Of a DNA stretch of 15,173 bases, positions 1 to 8,716 are shown piece by piece. This DNA comes from Clostridium sp. CAG:465. GTDB taxonomy: Bacteria; Bacillota; Clostridia; TANB77; CAG-465. The stretch is taken from positions 1 through 15,173 of the forward strand of contig FR891277.1 of assembly GCA_000433755.1 (NCBI GenBank), in the 5' to 3' direction. Position 1 is the stretch's first letter; each line of letters starts with the position of its first letter. The notes under the pieces are model-generated. The model was not told the DNA's origin. It worked only from the letters and a program-made list of their open reading frames with translations, and ran no database searches. Position numbers and translations under genes: made by a program.

Positions 1-7
1 ATAATAA

Positions 8-142
8 AATTTATGCACTATATTTTTGTTGTGCAGAAAGATTTTATTAAGTGACCTAGAAGGTGGAATTGATATAAAAATCAAATTAAGTCCAAGGCTA
101 GACGCTATTGACGGGGCATATGACCTTTTTGATATTGTGTAA
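8..142 (+). other. Unidentified coding remnant or 3' end of a gene
   Basis: An open frame runs from position 8 to a TAA at 140-142 and ends in residues LSPRLDAIDGAYDLFDIV. It has two in-frame TAA codons at 2-7, so it does not continue upstream in this frame. No ATG or ribosome binding site is present; only TTG codons at 26 and 29 could start it. The last 90 bases are about 37% GC, higher than the surroundings, and the stop lies at the base of a strong terminator hairpin, which suggests real coding sequence. The other two frames stop at 48-54, so a frameshifted or decayed gene end is possible. I do not recognise the family. Confidence 0.25.
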
Positions 143-182
143 AATTTTGGTAAGTATAAAACTTACCAAAATTTTTTCTTTA
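141..182 (+). terminator. Rho-independent terminator
   Basis: A perfect 15-bp inverted repeat (AAAATTTTGGTAAGT at 141-155 and its complement at 161-175) has a 5-base loop and is followed by TTCTTT. It overlaps the stop codon at 140-142, so it most likely ends transcription of whatever lies to the left and insulates the next operon. The symmetric A/T ends could make it work in both directions. Confidence 0.85.
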
Positions 183-199
183 AATAACTTATAAATATA

Positions 200-228
200 T
201 TGAAAAATGTAATAATAAAATATATAAT
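200..228 (+). promoter_or_regulatory. Sigma-A promoter of the pilin-addA-pgeF operon
   Basis: TTGAAA at 200-205 and a perfect TATAAT at 223-228 are separated by exactly 17 bases. The predicted transcript start is near 235, which leaves a leader of about 39 bases before the ATG at 274. No other good promoter is seen in front of addA or the following gene, so this one probably serves all three. Confidence 0.7.
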
Positions 229-273
229 TGTATGTGTAAAAAGTATATAAATATAATTAAAAGGTGATAAATT

Positions 274-2727
274 ATGGGTGATAATATGAAATCAAAACAG
301 GGAATTTCTTTAATAGTTTTAATTGTAACAATAATTGTAATGCTTATTCTTCTTTCAATAATTATAGTTAGTGTAAATAATGTATCCGGAAATTCTAAGC
401 TTGCAGCTTTTGCAACAGATCTTTCTTCTGTTGAAGACTTAACTTCATCATATTACATGAAAAACAACAGCTTCCCTATAAAAGTTGAAGATTCTAAAAA
501 AGAAGAAGATATGGTTATGAATCAAGGAGAATTGCTTTCAAGAGTTGGGGAAGAAAACAAGGATAAATTTATAGCTGAATTAAAATTAAATAATGATTAT
601 AATGATAAAAATGATAATTTAGGGGAATATTATCCAATTGATTTAAAGAAACTAGAAATTGAATCTACAAGTAGAGGTACAGAAGAAAAAGGTAATCTAA
701 AGGATATATATGTTGTATCATATCCATCTATGAATGTATATTATCTTGCTGGAATAAAGGTAAAAAATGAAAAATATTTTTCACTTTCTTCAAAGCTAAC
801 AAATAAAGTAAAGTTAAATGATAATATGAGCTATCAAAGTGATAGTAGTACTTCTGTTCAAAGTATTGATGGAATTACTGTAAAAAAAATAACAAAAGGT
901 TGGGCTAATAATATTGGCATTTATGTGCAAGCAAATTTAAAATCAGGTGAAGAGATATATTTAGAAGCAACAAATGTTCCAAAAAAGAAATTAGTTACAA
1001 ATGAAGGAAACAATGAATTTAGTTTTGACGATTTGAGTCAGTTAAATGGTTTTACACAAGAGGAGAGCAATGCCTTCAAATCTTCTGATCAAAAAAGCAA
1101 AAAAATAACATTTATAAAACAAAAGGATGGAAATTTGTTAGGAAAAATAGATGTTGATATGTCAAATTATGAAACTACCTTACCAAGCTATATAATTGAT
1201 TCATCAAATTTTTTGTATAAAGATGATTATAACATGGTCCCTATAAATGTTTCAGATGCAGATAGTGGTATAAAAGAAGTAAGATACGAATATTTATCAA
1301 AATATGATGGAAATGGTAATTTACAAAATTATTATCCAAATATAAACGAATATGATATTGACTATTTAAAGAGTAAGGGAAGAAGAGCTGTTGCTGATAA
1401 AAATGGAAATATTACTTTAAAAATAGATAAAGATATTCAAGGAATACAGTTAATTGTTATAGATAAAGCTGGAAATGTGTTATCTAAAAATGAAAATGGT
1501 ACACTTTTAAAAATTGGTTTGTATAATGAAGATAATAACATGTACATTGGAATGGATGTAAGAGAAAACACAAAAAGTTTACTGTTATATAACTTAGTTT
1601 TTGTAAATAAAAATGGAGTATCAACTTTTGAAGTAAGTACAAGTTCTGATGGTATTAACTTTTCTAATGCAGCTACAACATCTGTAAATAGTTCTTCTAA
1701 TGAAAAAATAAAAATAGTAGAGCAAAGACATGAAAATCCTGAAAATATAAAATATGTAAAAGTAACAGCAGTAGATAATTCTATATCTAAAAATAAATTT
1801 ACTAGAATTTTTAAATTATCAAGTAATAATACTTTAGAAATAGGTAAAATAGCTAATGAAAATAAAACATTTAATCTAAAAAGTAGCGGTACATACTATA
1901 ACCCTATTGTTCCAAAAGGTTTTGCGCCAATTAATGTTGGAAATGCAATATGGGGAAGCGCAGATGGATGGAATAATGGACTTGTTATAAAAGATGATAA
2001 TGGAAATGAATTTGTTTGGATACCTGTTGAAAGTAGTAATGATACTGAATTTAATTCTAAATTTGTCACATATCCTTGGAATTTGAGTGAAGATGTGTTC
2101 TCAAAATATAAGGAGACACAAGGTGATGAATTAAATTTAATGAAAGAAAGTGTTAGGAAAAATGGAGGCTTCTATATTGCAAGATATGAGGCAGGTCTAC
2201 CTAGTGGTGCAGATAGAACAAAGGTAGATGGAAGTATTTTACCTGTTTCTAAGGGAAATAATACTGTATGGGATACGCCAAATATAGTTGCAGTAAAAAA
2301 ACTTTCAAGAGCGATGTATGTAAATACAAGTAAAATATCTGAATATGATTTACCTTCAAGTTTATCGAATAATACAGGAGTAGTTTCTACTTTAATATAT
2401 GGAACTCAGTGGGATTTGGCAGTTAAATTTATAGAAAAAAATTATCCGGAATATATTCAAAATTCTTATGAATATGGTAACATAGGAACTGGAATTTTAA
2501 ATAAAACAGGAGTAAACAGTAAGTATTGTCTAAAAAATATTTATGATATGTCAGGAAATTATGAGGAAATTACAATGGAACTCTATACTGATAATGATAA
2601 AGTAGTTACAAGAGGAAATTCTGCATTTACATCAAAAAATGGTGCATCGGTTTATTCACGCAGTGGAATTAGCAATAATATTGCTGTAACGTATAGTTTT
2701 AGGGTAGCATTATACATTAATAATTAA
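274..2727 (+). CDS. Pilin-like surface protein with SUMF1/FGE-like C-terminal domain
   Basis: An 817-residue protein with a short charged leader ending KQG (residues 8-10), followed by a long hydrophobic helix ISLIVLIVTIIVMLILL (11-27), as in class III signal peptides of type IV pilins and pseudopilins. The residue at +5 is Val, not the usual Glu. A hydrophilic region follows, then two stretches that look like bacterial Ig-type folds (about 306-416 and 418-525; DSGIKEV and DKAGN are typical). Residues about 541-817 resemble the formylglycine-generating-enzyme/SUMF1 family: VWIPV (~581), GGFYIARYEAG (631), YGTQWD (709), YDMSGNYEE (757) and a final SFRVAL. I see only one Cys (in KYCLKN, near 751), so the paired catalytic cysteines of true FGE appear absent and a binding role on the C-type-lectin-like fold is more likely. 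The start at 274 is supported by AGGTGA at 262-267; ATG at 286 is too far from it. Probably exported and anchored or assembled at the cell surface. The ligand is unknown. Confidence 0.8.
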   Translation: MGDNMKSKQGISLIVLIVTIIVMLILLSIIIVSVNNVSGNSKLAAFATDLSSVEDLTSSYYMKNNSFPIKVEDSKKEEDMVMNQGELLSRVGEENKDKFIAELKLNNDYNDKNDNLGEYYPIDLKKLEIESTSRGTEEKGNLKDIYVVSYPSMNVYYLAGIKVKNEKYFSLSSKLTNKVKLNDNMSYQSDSSTSVQSIDGITVKKITKGWANNIGIYVQANLKSGEEIYLEATNVPKKKLVTNEGNNEFSFDDLSQLNGFTQEESNAFKSSDQKSKKITFIKQKDGNLLGKIDVDMSNYETTLPSYIIDSSNFLYKDDYNMVPINVSDADSGIKEVRYEYLSKYDGNGNLQNYYPNINEYDIDYLKSKGRRAVADKNGNITLKIDKDIQGIQLIVIDKAGNVLSKNENGTLLKIGLYNEDNNMYIGMDVRENTKSLLLYNLVFVNKNGVSTFEVSTSSDGINFSNAATTSVNSSSNEKIKIVEQRHENPENIKYVKVTAVDNSISKNKFTRIFKLSSNNTLEIGKIANENKTFNLKSSGTYYNPIVPKGFAPINVGNAIWGSADGWNNGLVIKDDNGNEFVWIPVESSNDTEFNSKFVTYPWNLSEDVFSKYKETQGDELNLMKESVRKNGGFYIARYEAGLPSGADRTKVDGSILPVSKGNNTVWDTPNIVAVKKLSRAMYVNTSKISEYDLPSSLSNNTGVVSTLIYGTQWDLAVKFIEKNYPEYIQNSYEYGNIGTGILNKTGVNSKYCLKNIYDMSGNYEEITMELYTDNDKVVTRGNSAFTSKNGASVYSRSGISNNIAVTYSFRVALYINN

Positions 2728-2746
2728 AATATAATAGGAGAAATTT

Positions 2747-5700
2747 ATGTGGACAGAAAAACAAAAAGAAGCAATTGATAAAAGAAATAGTAATATATTA
2801 GTATCAGCATCTGCTGGGAGTGGAAAAACAGCAGTACTAGTTGAAAGAGTTATTAATCGTGTCATAGATGATAATGTGGATATTAATAAACTACTAATTG
2901 TAACATTTACGAATGCTTCTGCAAGTGAGTTAAAAGAAAGACTTTTAAAAAGAATATATGAGGCATTAGACAAAGATAAGTCTAATGCCTTTTTAAAAAG
3001 ACAAATACAAAATATAAATATAGCAAATATAGAAACAATACATTCATTTTGTTTAAAATTAATACGTTCAAATTTTGATGTATTAGAGATTGATCCAAAT
3101 ATAAAAATAGTGGATGAATCATATTCTAATGTCTTAAAAATTAAGGCTATAAATAATGTACTAGAAAAGTTATACATTAAAGCAAATAAAGATGACTTGG
3201 AGAAGGAAAAATTATATAAATTTCTTGAATTATTTTCGTCAAAGGATGATAAACTAACAGAATATATTTTAAAAATATATTCATACATTAATAGCTTTTC
3301 CTATCCTTTTGATACGTTAAAAAGTAATATTGAAAAATACAATCAAAATTTAGATAATATAGACTTAGTAAAAACTGACTTTGGAAAAGAAATTTATGAT
3401 GATGTTATCTCATCTTTAAATTTACTCCTTTTAGAAGGAAATAATAAATTAAAATTAATTGAAGCTAAAGAGGATTTTGTAAAGATATATGAAATATTAG
3501 ATTCAGAAGTTACATATATAAAATCTATATTAGATAATGCAGACTCTTGGGACAAGTTATACACTATGCTTAATAATTTTTCCTTCTCTAGAATGAGTGC
3601 GTACAAAGGAGAAGATATTGATTTAAAAGAGGATGTGTTATATTTTAGAAATAAAATATTAAAAAAAGAAATAGAAGATTTGAAAAAGCAAGTATATGAA
3701 ACTAGTAGTAATATTTTAAATGATAATAAAATAGCTTATGAATATGTTAGTTACATGTATGATATAATATTTGAATTTGATAAAAAATATAGTAAATTAA
3801 AACAAGATGCTGCTTTAATAGACTTTAATGACATTGAGCATTTAGCTCTAAAATTACTTGTAAAAAAAGATGAAAATGGTAATTATGAACTTACAGAAAT
3901 AGCAAAACAAAAAAGAAGTGAATTTGAAGAGATATATACTGACGAATACCAAGACACAAGTATGGTTCAAGAAACTATTTTACAGGCTATTTCAAATAGT
4001 AATAATAGATTTATGGTAGGTGATGTAAAACAAAGTATATATAAATTTAGACAAGCAATGCCAGAGATTTTCAATGAAAAATACAAAAATTATGAAGTAA
4101 ATAATGCTGATAGTAAAGGCAGTGTAAAAATTTTACTAAATAAAAACTTTAGAAGTAGAAAACAAGTAATAGATAGCATAAATAAAATATTTGAAAAGAT
4201 AATGAGTGATAAGGTAGGAAATTGTAATTATTCTGAAAGTGAAAAATTAGAGTTTGGAGCAACTTTATATGAGGAAGACAAATCTTTAGACTATAGAGCA
4301 AAAATTAATGTAATAGATTTAAAAGATGAAGAAGAAAGTAACAAAGAAAATAATGATGGTGATGTGTATTTATCTGAACTTAAAAATTTTGAAATAGAAG
4401 CTAGAATGGTTTTAGAAGAGGTAAAAAATATTGTAGGAAAGTTTAATGTTTATGATGTAAAAGAAAAGAAGTTTCATAAAGCAAGATATAAAGATATAGT
4501 TATTCTTTTAAGAAGCATAAAAGATAAGGGAATGATACTAGAAAATGTATTAAAAGAAAATGGAATACCTGTATTTTGTGATGTTAGCTCTAGTATATTT
4601 GAAAGCGATGAGATAAAACTTGTTTTATCATTACTTAAGGTAATTGATAATCCTATCCAAGATGTGTATATGGTAAGTGTAATGTATAGTATAATTGGTA
4701 ATTTTACTTTAGATGAAATGCTTGTAATTAAATCACTTGCTAATAATACATGTATGTATAATTCTCTTTATATCTCAAGAGATATATTAAAAGATAAGTT
4801 AAAAAATACGAACATAGAAGTTGACAATAAAATACTATTGCAAAAAATTGAATATTTTATAACATTCTTAGAAGAATATATAAATATAAAAAAGATATAT
4901 TCCGTATCAAAAATCATTTTAAAATTGTATAAAGAAACAAATATATATAATGAATACTTACTTGAAAAAGATACAGCTAAAATGAAAAAAGCCAATCTTA
5001 ACTATTTAGTAGACATAGCTATAAATTATGAAAATAATTTTGATGGTAGTTTATCTACATATTTAAAATATGTAGAAAGCTTAAAAGATAAAGTAGATAG
5101 TGGTAGTGCTACAGCAAAAATAATTTCTGAAAATGAAGATGTAGTAAGAATAATGACAATACACAAATCAAAGGGCCTTGAGTTTCCTGTCGTTATGTTA
5201 TGTGATACAACAAGAAAATATAATATAAGGGATACATCAGATACTATAGTTATGGAAAGTAGTCTTGGAATAGGTGTAAATGTTGTAAAAGAGGATTTAA
5301 ATATAACATATCCATCTGTTATAAAACAAGCTATAAAAAATAAAATAGTAAAGGATAGCAAATCTGAAGAATTAAGAATGCTTTACGTTGCACTTACTCG
5401 TGCTAAAGAAAAACTTATAATATTTGGTACATTAAATGATTACGAAAAGTTTATTCAAAATCAAAAAATAAGTATAGAAAATGGTAAGGTAAATTACAAA
5501 ATTGTAGAAAAAAATAGTGATTATTTTTCAAATATTTTACTTGCTATTTCAACTCTTAATGATAGTGAAAAAAATGAGTATTTTGATGTAAATATACTAA
5601 ATAAAAGCAAAGTAATAGAAAGTATAAAATTAAAAGATAAAAATGAAAGAGATACTAAAAATTTAAGCTTAAAAATGAATATAGAAAACTTTTTAAATGG

Positions 5701-6388
5701 AAAAGATGTTGATAATGTAAAAGTAAAGGAACTATCATCTATTATAGAAAATAATCTTGATTTTAAATATAAATATTTAGATGATGTTAATTTACAATCA
5801 AGAGTTAGTGTAAGTGAGTTAAAAAGAAAAGAAAATAATATAGATGTTGAGGAATACTCATTTGAAATTCCAGAATGTATAAATGAAAATAAAATACAAA
5901 GTGGAGCAAATTATGGTACAACAATGCATAAAATGCTTATGTATATTGATTATAATAAAATTAGTACTAAAGAGGATTTACAAAAATATATTGAAAATTT
6001 AATTTCTGATAATGTAGTAAAAAAAGAAAGTATAACTTCTGATATGATTAGAAAAATATATAAATTTTTAAATTCTAAAATTGGTAAAGAATTAAAAGAA
6101 TGTAAAAAAATAAATAAAGAAAAGGAGTTTATACTTGTAGATAGTAAAATCTCAAATAGTCAAATACAAGGTATTATAGATTTATATTATATAAATCAAA
6201 ATGGAAATATTACACTTGTTGATTTTAAAACAGACAATTTGGAAGAAGAGGAAATGTTTATACAAAAATATAATATACAACTTGATATATATAAGAGAGC
6301 TCTTGAAAAATTAACAGGAATTAGTGTTGAAAAAACATATATATATTCATTTAAATTAGGAAAGGAAATAGAGATAAAATATGAGTGA
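2747..6388 (+). CDS. addA: ATP-dependent helicase/nuclease subunit AddA
   Basis: A 1213-residue UvrD/Rep-type superfamily 1 helicase with a C-terminal RecB-family nuclease, close to the usual AddA length of about 1200-1240. AddAB unwinds and resects double-strand DNA ends for RecA-dependent repair. Motifs seen: Walker A AGSGKT (23-28), TFTNASASELKERL (motif Ia), DEYQD (399-403, motif II), GDVKQSIYKF (from 425), NFRSR, TIHKSKGLEFP (from 804), LYVALTRAKEK (from 879). The nuclease has GTTMH (1057-1061), GIIDL (1142-1146), DFKT (Asp1159, Lys1161) and QLDIY (1178-1182), so all key residues are present. The start has AGGAG six bases upstream. It lies 19 bases after the pilin-like gene with no terminator between, suggesting co-transcription. 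The partner subunit gene addB, commonly just upstream in Bacillota, is not in this window. Confidence 0.95.
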   Translation: MWTEKQKEAIDKRNSNILVSASAGSGKTAVLVERVINRVIDDNVDINKLLIVTFTNASASELKERLLKRIYEALDKDKSNAFLKRQIQNINIANIETIHSFCLKLIRSNFDVLEIDPNIKIVDESYSNVLKIKAINNVLEKLYIKANKDDLEKEKLYKFLELFSSKDDKLTEYILKIYSYINSFSYPFDTLKSNIEKYNQNLDNIDLVKTDFGKEIYDDVISSLNLLLLEGNNKLKLIEAKEDFVKIYEILDSEVTYIKSILDNADSWDKLYTMLNNFSFSRMSAYKGEDIDLKEDVLYFRNKILKKEIEDLKKQVYETSSNILNDNKIAYEYVSYMYDIIFEFDKKYSKLKQDAALIDFNDIEHLALKLLVKKDENGNYELTEIAKQKRSEFEEIYTDEYQDTSMVQETILQAISNSNNRFMVGDVKQSIYKFRQAMPEIFNEKYKNYEVNNADSKGSVKILLNKNFRSRKQVIDSINKIFEKIMSDKVGNCNYSESEKLEFGATLYEEDKSLDYRAKINVIDLKDEEESNKENNDGDVYLSELKNFEIEARMVLEEVKNIVGKFNVYDVKEKKFHKARYKDIVILLRSIKDKGMILENVLKENGIPVFCDVSSSIFESDEIKLVLSLLKVIDNPIQDVYMVSVMYSIIGNFTLDEMLVIKSLANNTCMYNSLYISRDILKDKLKNTNIEVDNKILLQKIEYFITFLEEYINIKKIYSVSKIILKLYKETNIYNEYLLEKDTAKMKKANLNYLVDIAINYENNFDGSLSTYLKYVESLKDKVDSGSATAKIISENEDVVRIMTIHKSKGLEFPVVMLCDTTRKYNIRDTSDTIVMESSLGIGVNVVKEDLNITYPSVIKQAIKNKIVKDSKSEELRMLYVALTRAKEKLIIFGTLNDYEKFIQNQKISIENGKVNYKIVEKNSDYFSNILLAISTLNDSEKNEYFDVNILNKSKVIESIKLKDKNERDTKNLSLKMNIENFLNGKDVDNVKVKELSSIIENNLDFKYKYLDDVNLQSRVSVSELKRKENNIDVEEYSFEIPECINENKIQSGANYGTTMHKMLMYIDYNKISTKEDLQKYIENLISDNVVKKESITSDMIRKIYKFLNSKIGKELKECKKINKEKEFILVDSKISNSQIQGIIDLYYINQNGNITLVDFKTDNLEEEEMFIQKYNIQLDIYKRALEKLTGISVEKTYIYSFKLGKEIEIKYE

Positions 6389-7229
6389 TTATAATAATAA
6401 AGATTTGATTCATATAAAAAATGGAGATTTTGAATGCCTAAAATTTAGAATATTAGAAAAATATAGTGATAAAATAACTCATATGATAACATTAAGACAT
6501 GGTGGAGTAAGTAATGGAGTATATAGTAGTTTAAATATTAGAACTGTTGGTAAAGATAATATAAAAAACGTATATAAAAATTTAGATATAATGTGCGAAA
6601 ATATGAAAATAAAAAGAGATGATGTGTATAAAGCAAAGCAAAATCACACTGATAATATTTTAATTTTAGATAATGATAATAAAAAAGAGTATAATTTTAA
6701 TAATTTATCAGAGGAGTGTTATGATGGCTATATAACAAATAAAAGTAATATAAATACTCTAGTAACTACTGCTGACTGTAATCCAATAATTATATATGAC
6801 CCTGTAAATAATATATTTGCAAATGTTCATAGTGGATGGAAGGGAACATTAAAAAGAATATCCAAAAAGGCTGCAGTGATTATGCATGATAAATTTAATT
6901 CTAAATTTGAAGATATGATTGTATGTATTGGACCTTCAATTAGAAAATGTTGCTTTACAAGCTTAGAAGATGAATTCAAAGATAAATTTGTAGAGGTATT
7001 TCATAATGAAGATGAATATATAACAAAAGATAAAGATGGAAAATACCATTTTGATCTTATATATGTAATAAAAAATGATTTAGAAAAGCTTGGAATAAAA
7101 GAGGAAAATATAAAAGTGGCAAATATATGTACATGTTGCAATGAAGAAGATTTTTATTCCTTTAGGAAAGCTACAATGAGAAATGATGATGATTACGCAA
7201 CATTTGCTACTATTGTTGAATTAATTTAA
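6381..7229 (+). CDS. pgeF: YlmD/PgeF-family laccase-domain protein (purine nucleoside phosphorylase type)
   Basis: A 282-residue protein of the DUF152/YfiH family (also called multicopper polyphenol oxidase or laccase domain). Members bind zinc and phosphorolyse or deaminate purine nucleosides; YfiH has also been linked to peptidoglycan editing. Family motifs are in order: RHGGVS near the N-terminus, KQNHTDN with Gln87 and His89, DGYITN, TTADC with Cys133, NVHSGWKG with His150, CIGPSI, and CTCC followed by FYSFR near the C-terminus. The metal-binding His89, Cys133 and His150 are intact. TADCNP replaces the more usual TADCLP. Its ATG lies inside the end of addA in the arrangement ATGAGTGA (8-base overlap), with GAGAT as a weak ribosome binding site, so translational coupling to addA is likely. 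The family is clear; the in vivo substrate here is not. Confidence 0.9.
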   Translation: MSDYNNKDLIHIKNGDFECLKFRILEKYSDKITHMITLRHGGVSNGVYSSLNIRTVGKDNIKNVYKNLDIMCENMKIKRDDVYKAKQNHTDNILILDNDNKKEYNFNNLSEECYDGYITNKSNINTLVTTADCNPIIIYDPVNNIFANVHSGWKGTLKRISKKAAVIMHDKFNSKFEDMIVCIGPSIRKCCFTSLEDEFKDKFVEVFHNEDEYITKDKDGKYHFDLIYVIKNDLEKLGIKEENIKVANICTCCNEEDFYSFRKATMRNDDDYATFATIVELI

Positions 7230-7230
7230 A

Positions 7231-7322
7231 AGTTGCACAGCAAAATAGCTAAAAGTTGCACAATGAAATAGTTAAAATTTGCACAATAAAGTGATAAAAA
7301 ATTGCACAATGTGTTGAAAAAA
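7231..7322 (+). repeat. Four tandem 23-bp repeats with TTGCACA core
   Basis: TTGCACA occurs at 7233-7239, 7256-7262, 7279-7285 and 7302-7308, exactly 23 bases apart each time. The flanks between cores are A-rich and partly conserved (first two units agree at about 19 of 23 positions). The array begins right after the stop of the preceding gene and ends about 40 bases before the next ATG. It resembles a set of helically phased operator or iteron sites. TTGCAC could also act as a -35 element. Confidence 0.8.
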
Positions 7323-7342
7323 TCTAAAAAATATGTTAATCT
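7314..7342 (+). promoter_or_regulatory. Candidate promoter of the AAA_14 ATPase gene
   Basis: TTGAAA at 7314-7319 is followed after 17 bases by the weak -10 TAATCT (7337-7342, three of six matches). An alternative pairing is the last TTGCAC (7302-7307) with TAAAAA at 7325-7330, also 17 bases apart. Either start site would lie just after the repeat array, so bound protein there would affect transcription. The exact elements are uncertain. Confidence 0.3.
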
Positions 7343-7360
7343 ATATATAGAGGTGATAAA

Positions 7361-8641
7361 ATGCCATTAACAAAAGCAGGCTACAAAAAGAGATTAGTTG
7401 ATAAAGAAATAGAAGAAAATTTGAAAATTTTTGGTGCATTAAGTATTGAAGGACCTAAATGGTGTGGAAAAACGTGGACAGCGCTTAATCATTCAAATAG
7501 CGTAGCCTTTTTAAATAATACAGAGGATAATTTTAGAGAAAAACACTTAGCTGAAATGGACGTAAACTTAGTATTAAATAAGGAATTTCCTGAAACAATT
7601 GATGAGTGGCAGGAAGTCCCTTCAATTTGGGATGCAGTTAGATTTAAGTGTGATCAAGATAAAAATAAAGGAAAATATATTTTGACAGGTTCAGCTACTC
7701 CTGTAACAGATAAAATACACCATTCAGGTGCTGGAAGAATATGCAAAATAAAAATGTATACTATGTCATTATATGAATCTGGGGAATCTAGTGGTGATGT
7801 TTCGCTTTCAGAGTTATTTAAGGGGAAATTTACGAATAAATTAGTTGAAAAAACAGAATTTAATAAATTAGCTGATCTGATTGTTAGAGGAGGATGGCCT
7901 GAGGTTATCGATCTGGATACAAAATCTGCTATGAAAGTAACAAGAAGTTATATTGATGCAGTATTAGATAAGGATATTATTGAAATTGATAATATAAAAA
8001 GAGATAAAAATAAAATGGAAATGTTACTTAGATCTCTTGCAAGAAATGAAAGTTCTATTTCAAGTAACAGTGTTCTTGTTAAAGATATATGTGAGTCTTC
8101 GGATGAAAATGAATTAATGATTAGTAGAAACACTGTATCTGATTATTTAAATGTCTTAAATAGATTACACTTGATTGAAAATCAAGACTCATTTATGTAT
8201 AAAATTCGTTCAAGATCAAATGTTGGAAAAAATCCTAAAAGGCATTTTACTGATCCATCTTTAGGATGTGCAGCACTTAATATAACACCTGAAAAGCTAA
8301 TGAATGATTTAAATACGTTTGGGTTATATTTTGAAGCGTTATGTGAGAGGGATTTGAGGATATATGCTCAAAATATAGGAGCAAAATTATATCATTATAG
8401 AGATAATGTTTCTGGATTGGAAGTAGATTCAATAATTGAATTATCTGATGGTGAATACGGTGCTATAGAAATAAAACTAGGCTCAAATATGGAAGAGGAA
8501 GCAGCAGATAATTTGAAGAAATTTTATAACTTAGCTGAAGTAAAACCTAAATTTATGTGTATTATTTGTGGGTTATATAATGCTGTTGTAAAAAGAAAAG
8601 ATGGAATTTACGTTTTACCTATTACAGCATTAAAACCATAA
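7361..8641 (+). CDS. AAA_14 ATPase with DUF4143 C-terminal domain
   Basis: A 426-residue protein of the large family of ATPases with an N-terminal AAA_14 domain and a C-terminal DUF4143 domain. Seen: Walker A GPKWCGKT (31-38), Walker B region IDEWQEVP (Asp81, Glu82), sensor-like LTGSATP (from 108) and GAGRI. The C-terminal part (about 165-426) ends in a PD-(D/E)XK-like pattern: EVD at 354-356 and EIK at 370-372 within GAIEIKLG. The cellular role of this family is not established; members are often found in accessory regions with patchy distribution. AGAGGTGAT lies five bases before the ATG. The gene stands alone between a repeat array and a terminator. Its codon use is somewhat richer in G and C than its neighbours (for example CTG GAT, GTC CCT, ACG TGG), compatible with recent acquisition. 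Confidence 0.88.
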   Translation: MPLTKAGYKKRLVDKEIEENLKIFGALSIEGPKWCGKTWTALNHSNSVAFLNNTEDNFREKHLAEMDVNLVLNKEFPETIDEWQEVPSIWDAVRFKCDQDKNKGKYILTGSATPVTDKIHHSGAGRICKIKMYTMSLYESGESSGDVSLSELFKGKFTNKLVEKTEFNKLADLIVRGGWPEVIDLDTKSAMKVTRSYIDAVLDKDIIEIDNIKRDKNKMEMLLRSLARNESSISSNSVLVKDICESSDENELMISRNTVSDYLNVLNRLHLIENQDSFMYKIRSRSNVGKNPKRHFTDPSLGCAALNITPEKLMNDLNTFGLYFEALCERDLRIYAQNIGAKLYHYRDNVSGLEVDSIIELSDGEYGAIEIKLGSNMEEEAADNLKKFYNLAEVKPKFMCIICGLYNAVVKRKDGIYVLPITALKP

Positions 8642-8667
8642 AAAATATAAAATAATCCTATTTACAA

Positions 8668-8704
8668 AACTAGACAGTAAATTAGACTGTCTAGTTATTT
8701 TTTT
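8668..8704 (+). terminator. Rho-independent terminator after the AAA_14 ATPase gene
   Basis: A perfect 11-bp stem, AACTAGACAGT (8668-8678) with its complement at 8686-8696 and a 7-base loop, is followed by A and seven T. It ends the single-gene ATPase unit, 27 bases after the stop codon. Confidence 0.88.
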
Positions 8705-8716
8705 ATTGCTAAAAAA

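Noticed and set aside
12..36. TGCAC and TGTGCA near the left edge as members of the TTGCACA repeat family
   Set aside because: The matches are short, not in the same orientation and not at the 23-bp period, so chance is sufficient.
2305..2727. Variable repeat of a diversity-generating retroelement
   Set aside because: The fold is suitable, but no reverse transcriptase gene or adenine-rich template copy of this stretch was found in the window; kept only as a hypothesis.
2710..3288. Open frame antisense to the pilin end and addA start
   Set aside because: It is low-complexity (Ser, Phe, Leu, Ile), lies opposite clear AddA coding sequence and has no ribosome binding site. The other antisense frames under addA, comEC and the clp gene fail for the same reasons.
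7231..7322. CRISPR-like array
   Set aside because: The conserved core is only seven bases, the period is 23 and the intervening sequence is itself partly conserved, so there are no repeat-plus-unique-spacer units and no cas genes nearby.
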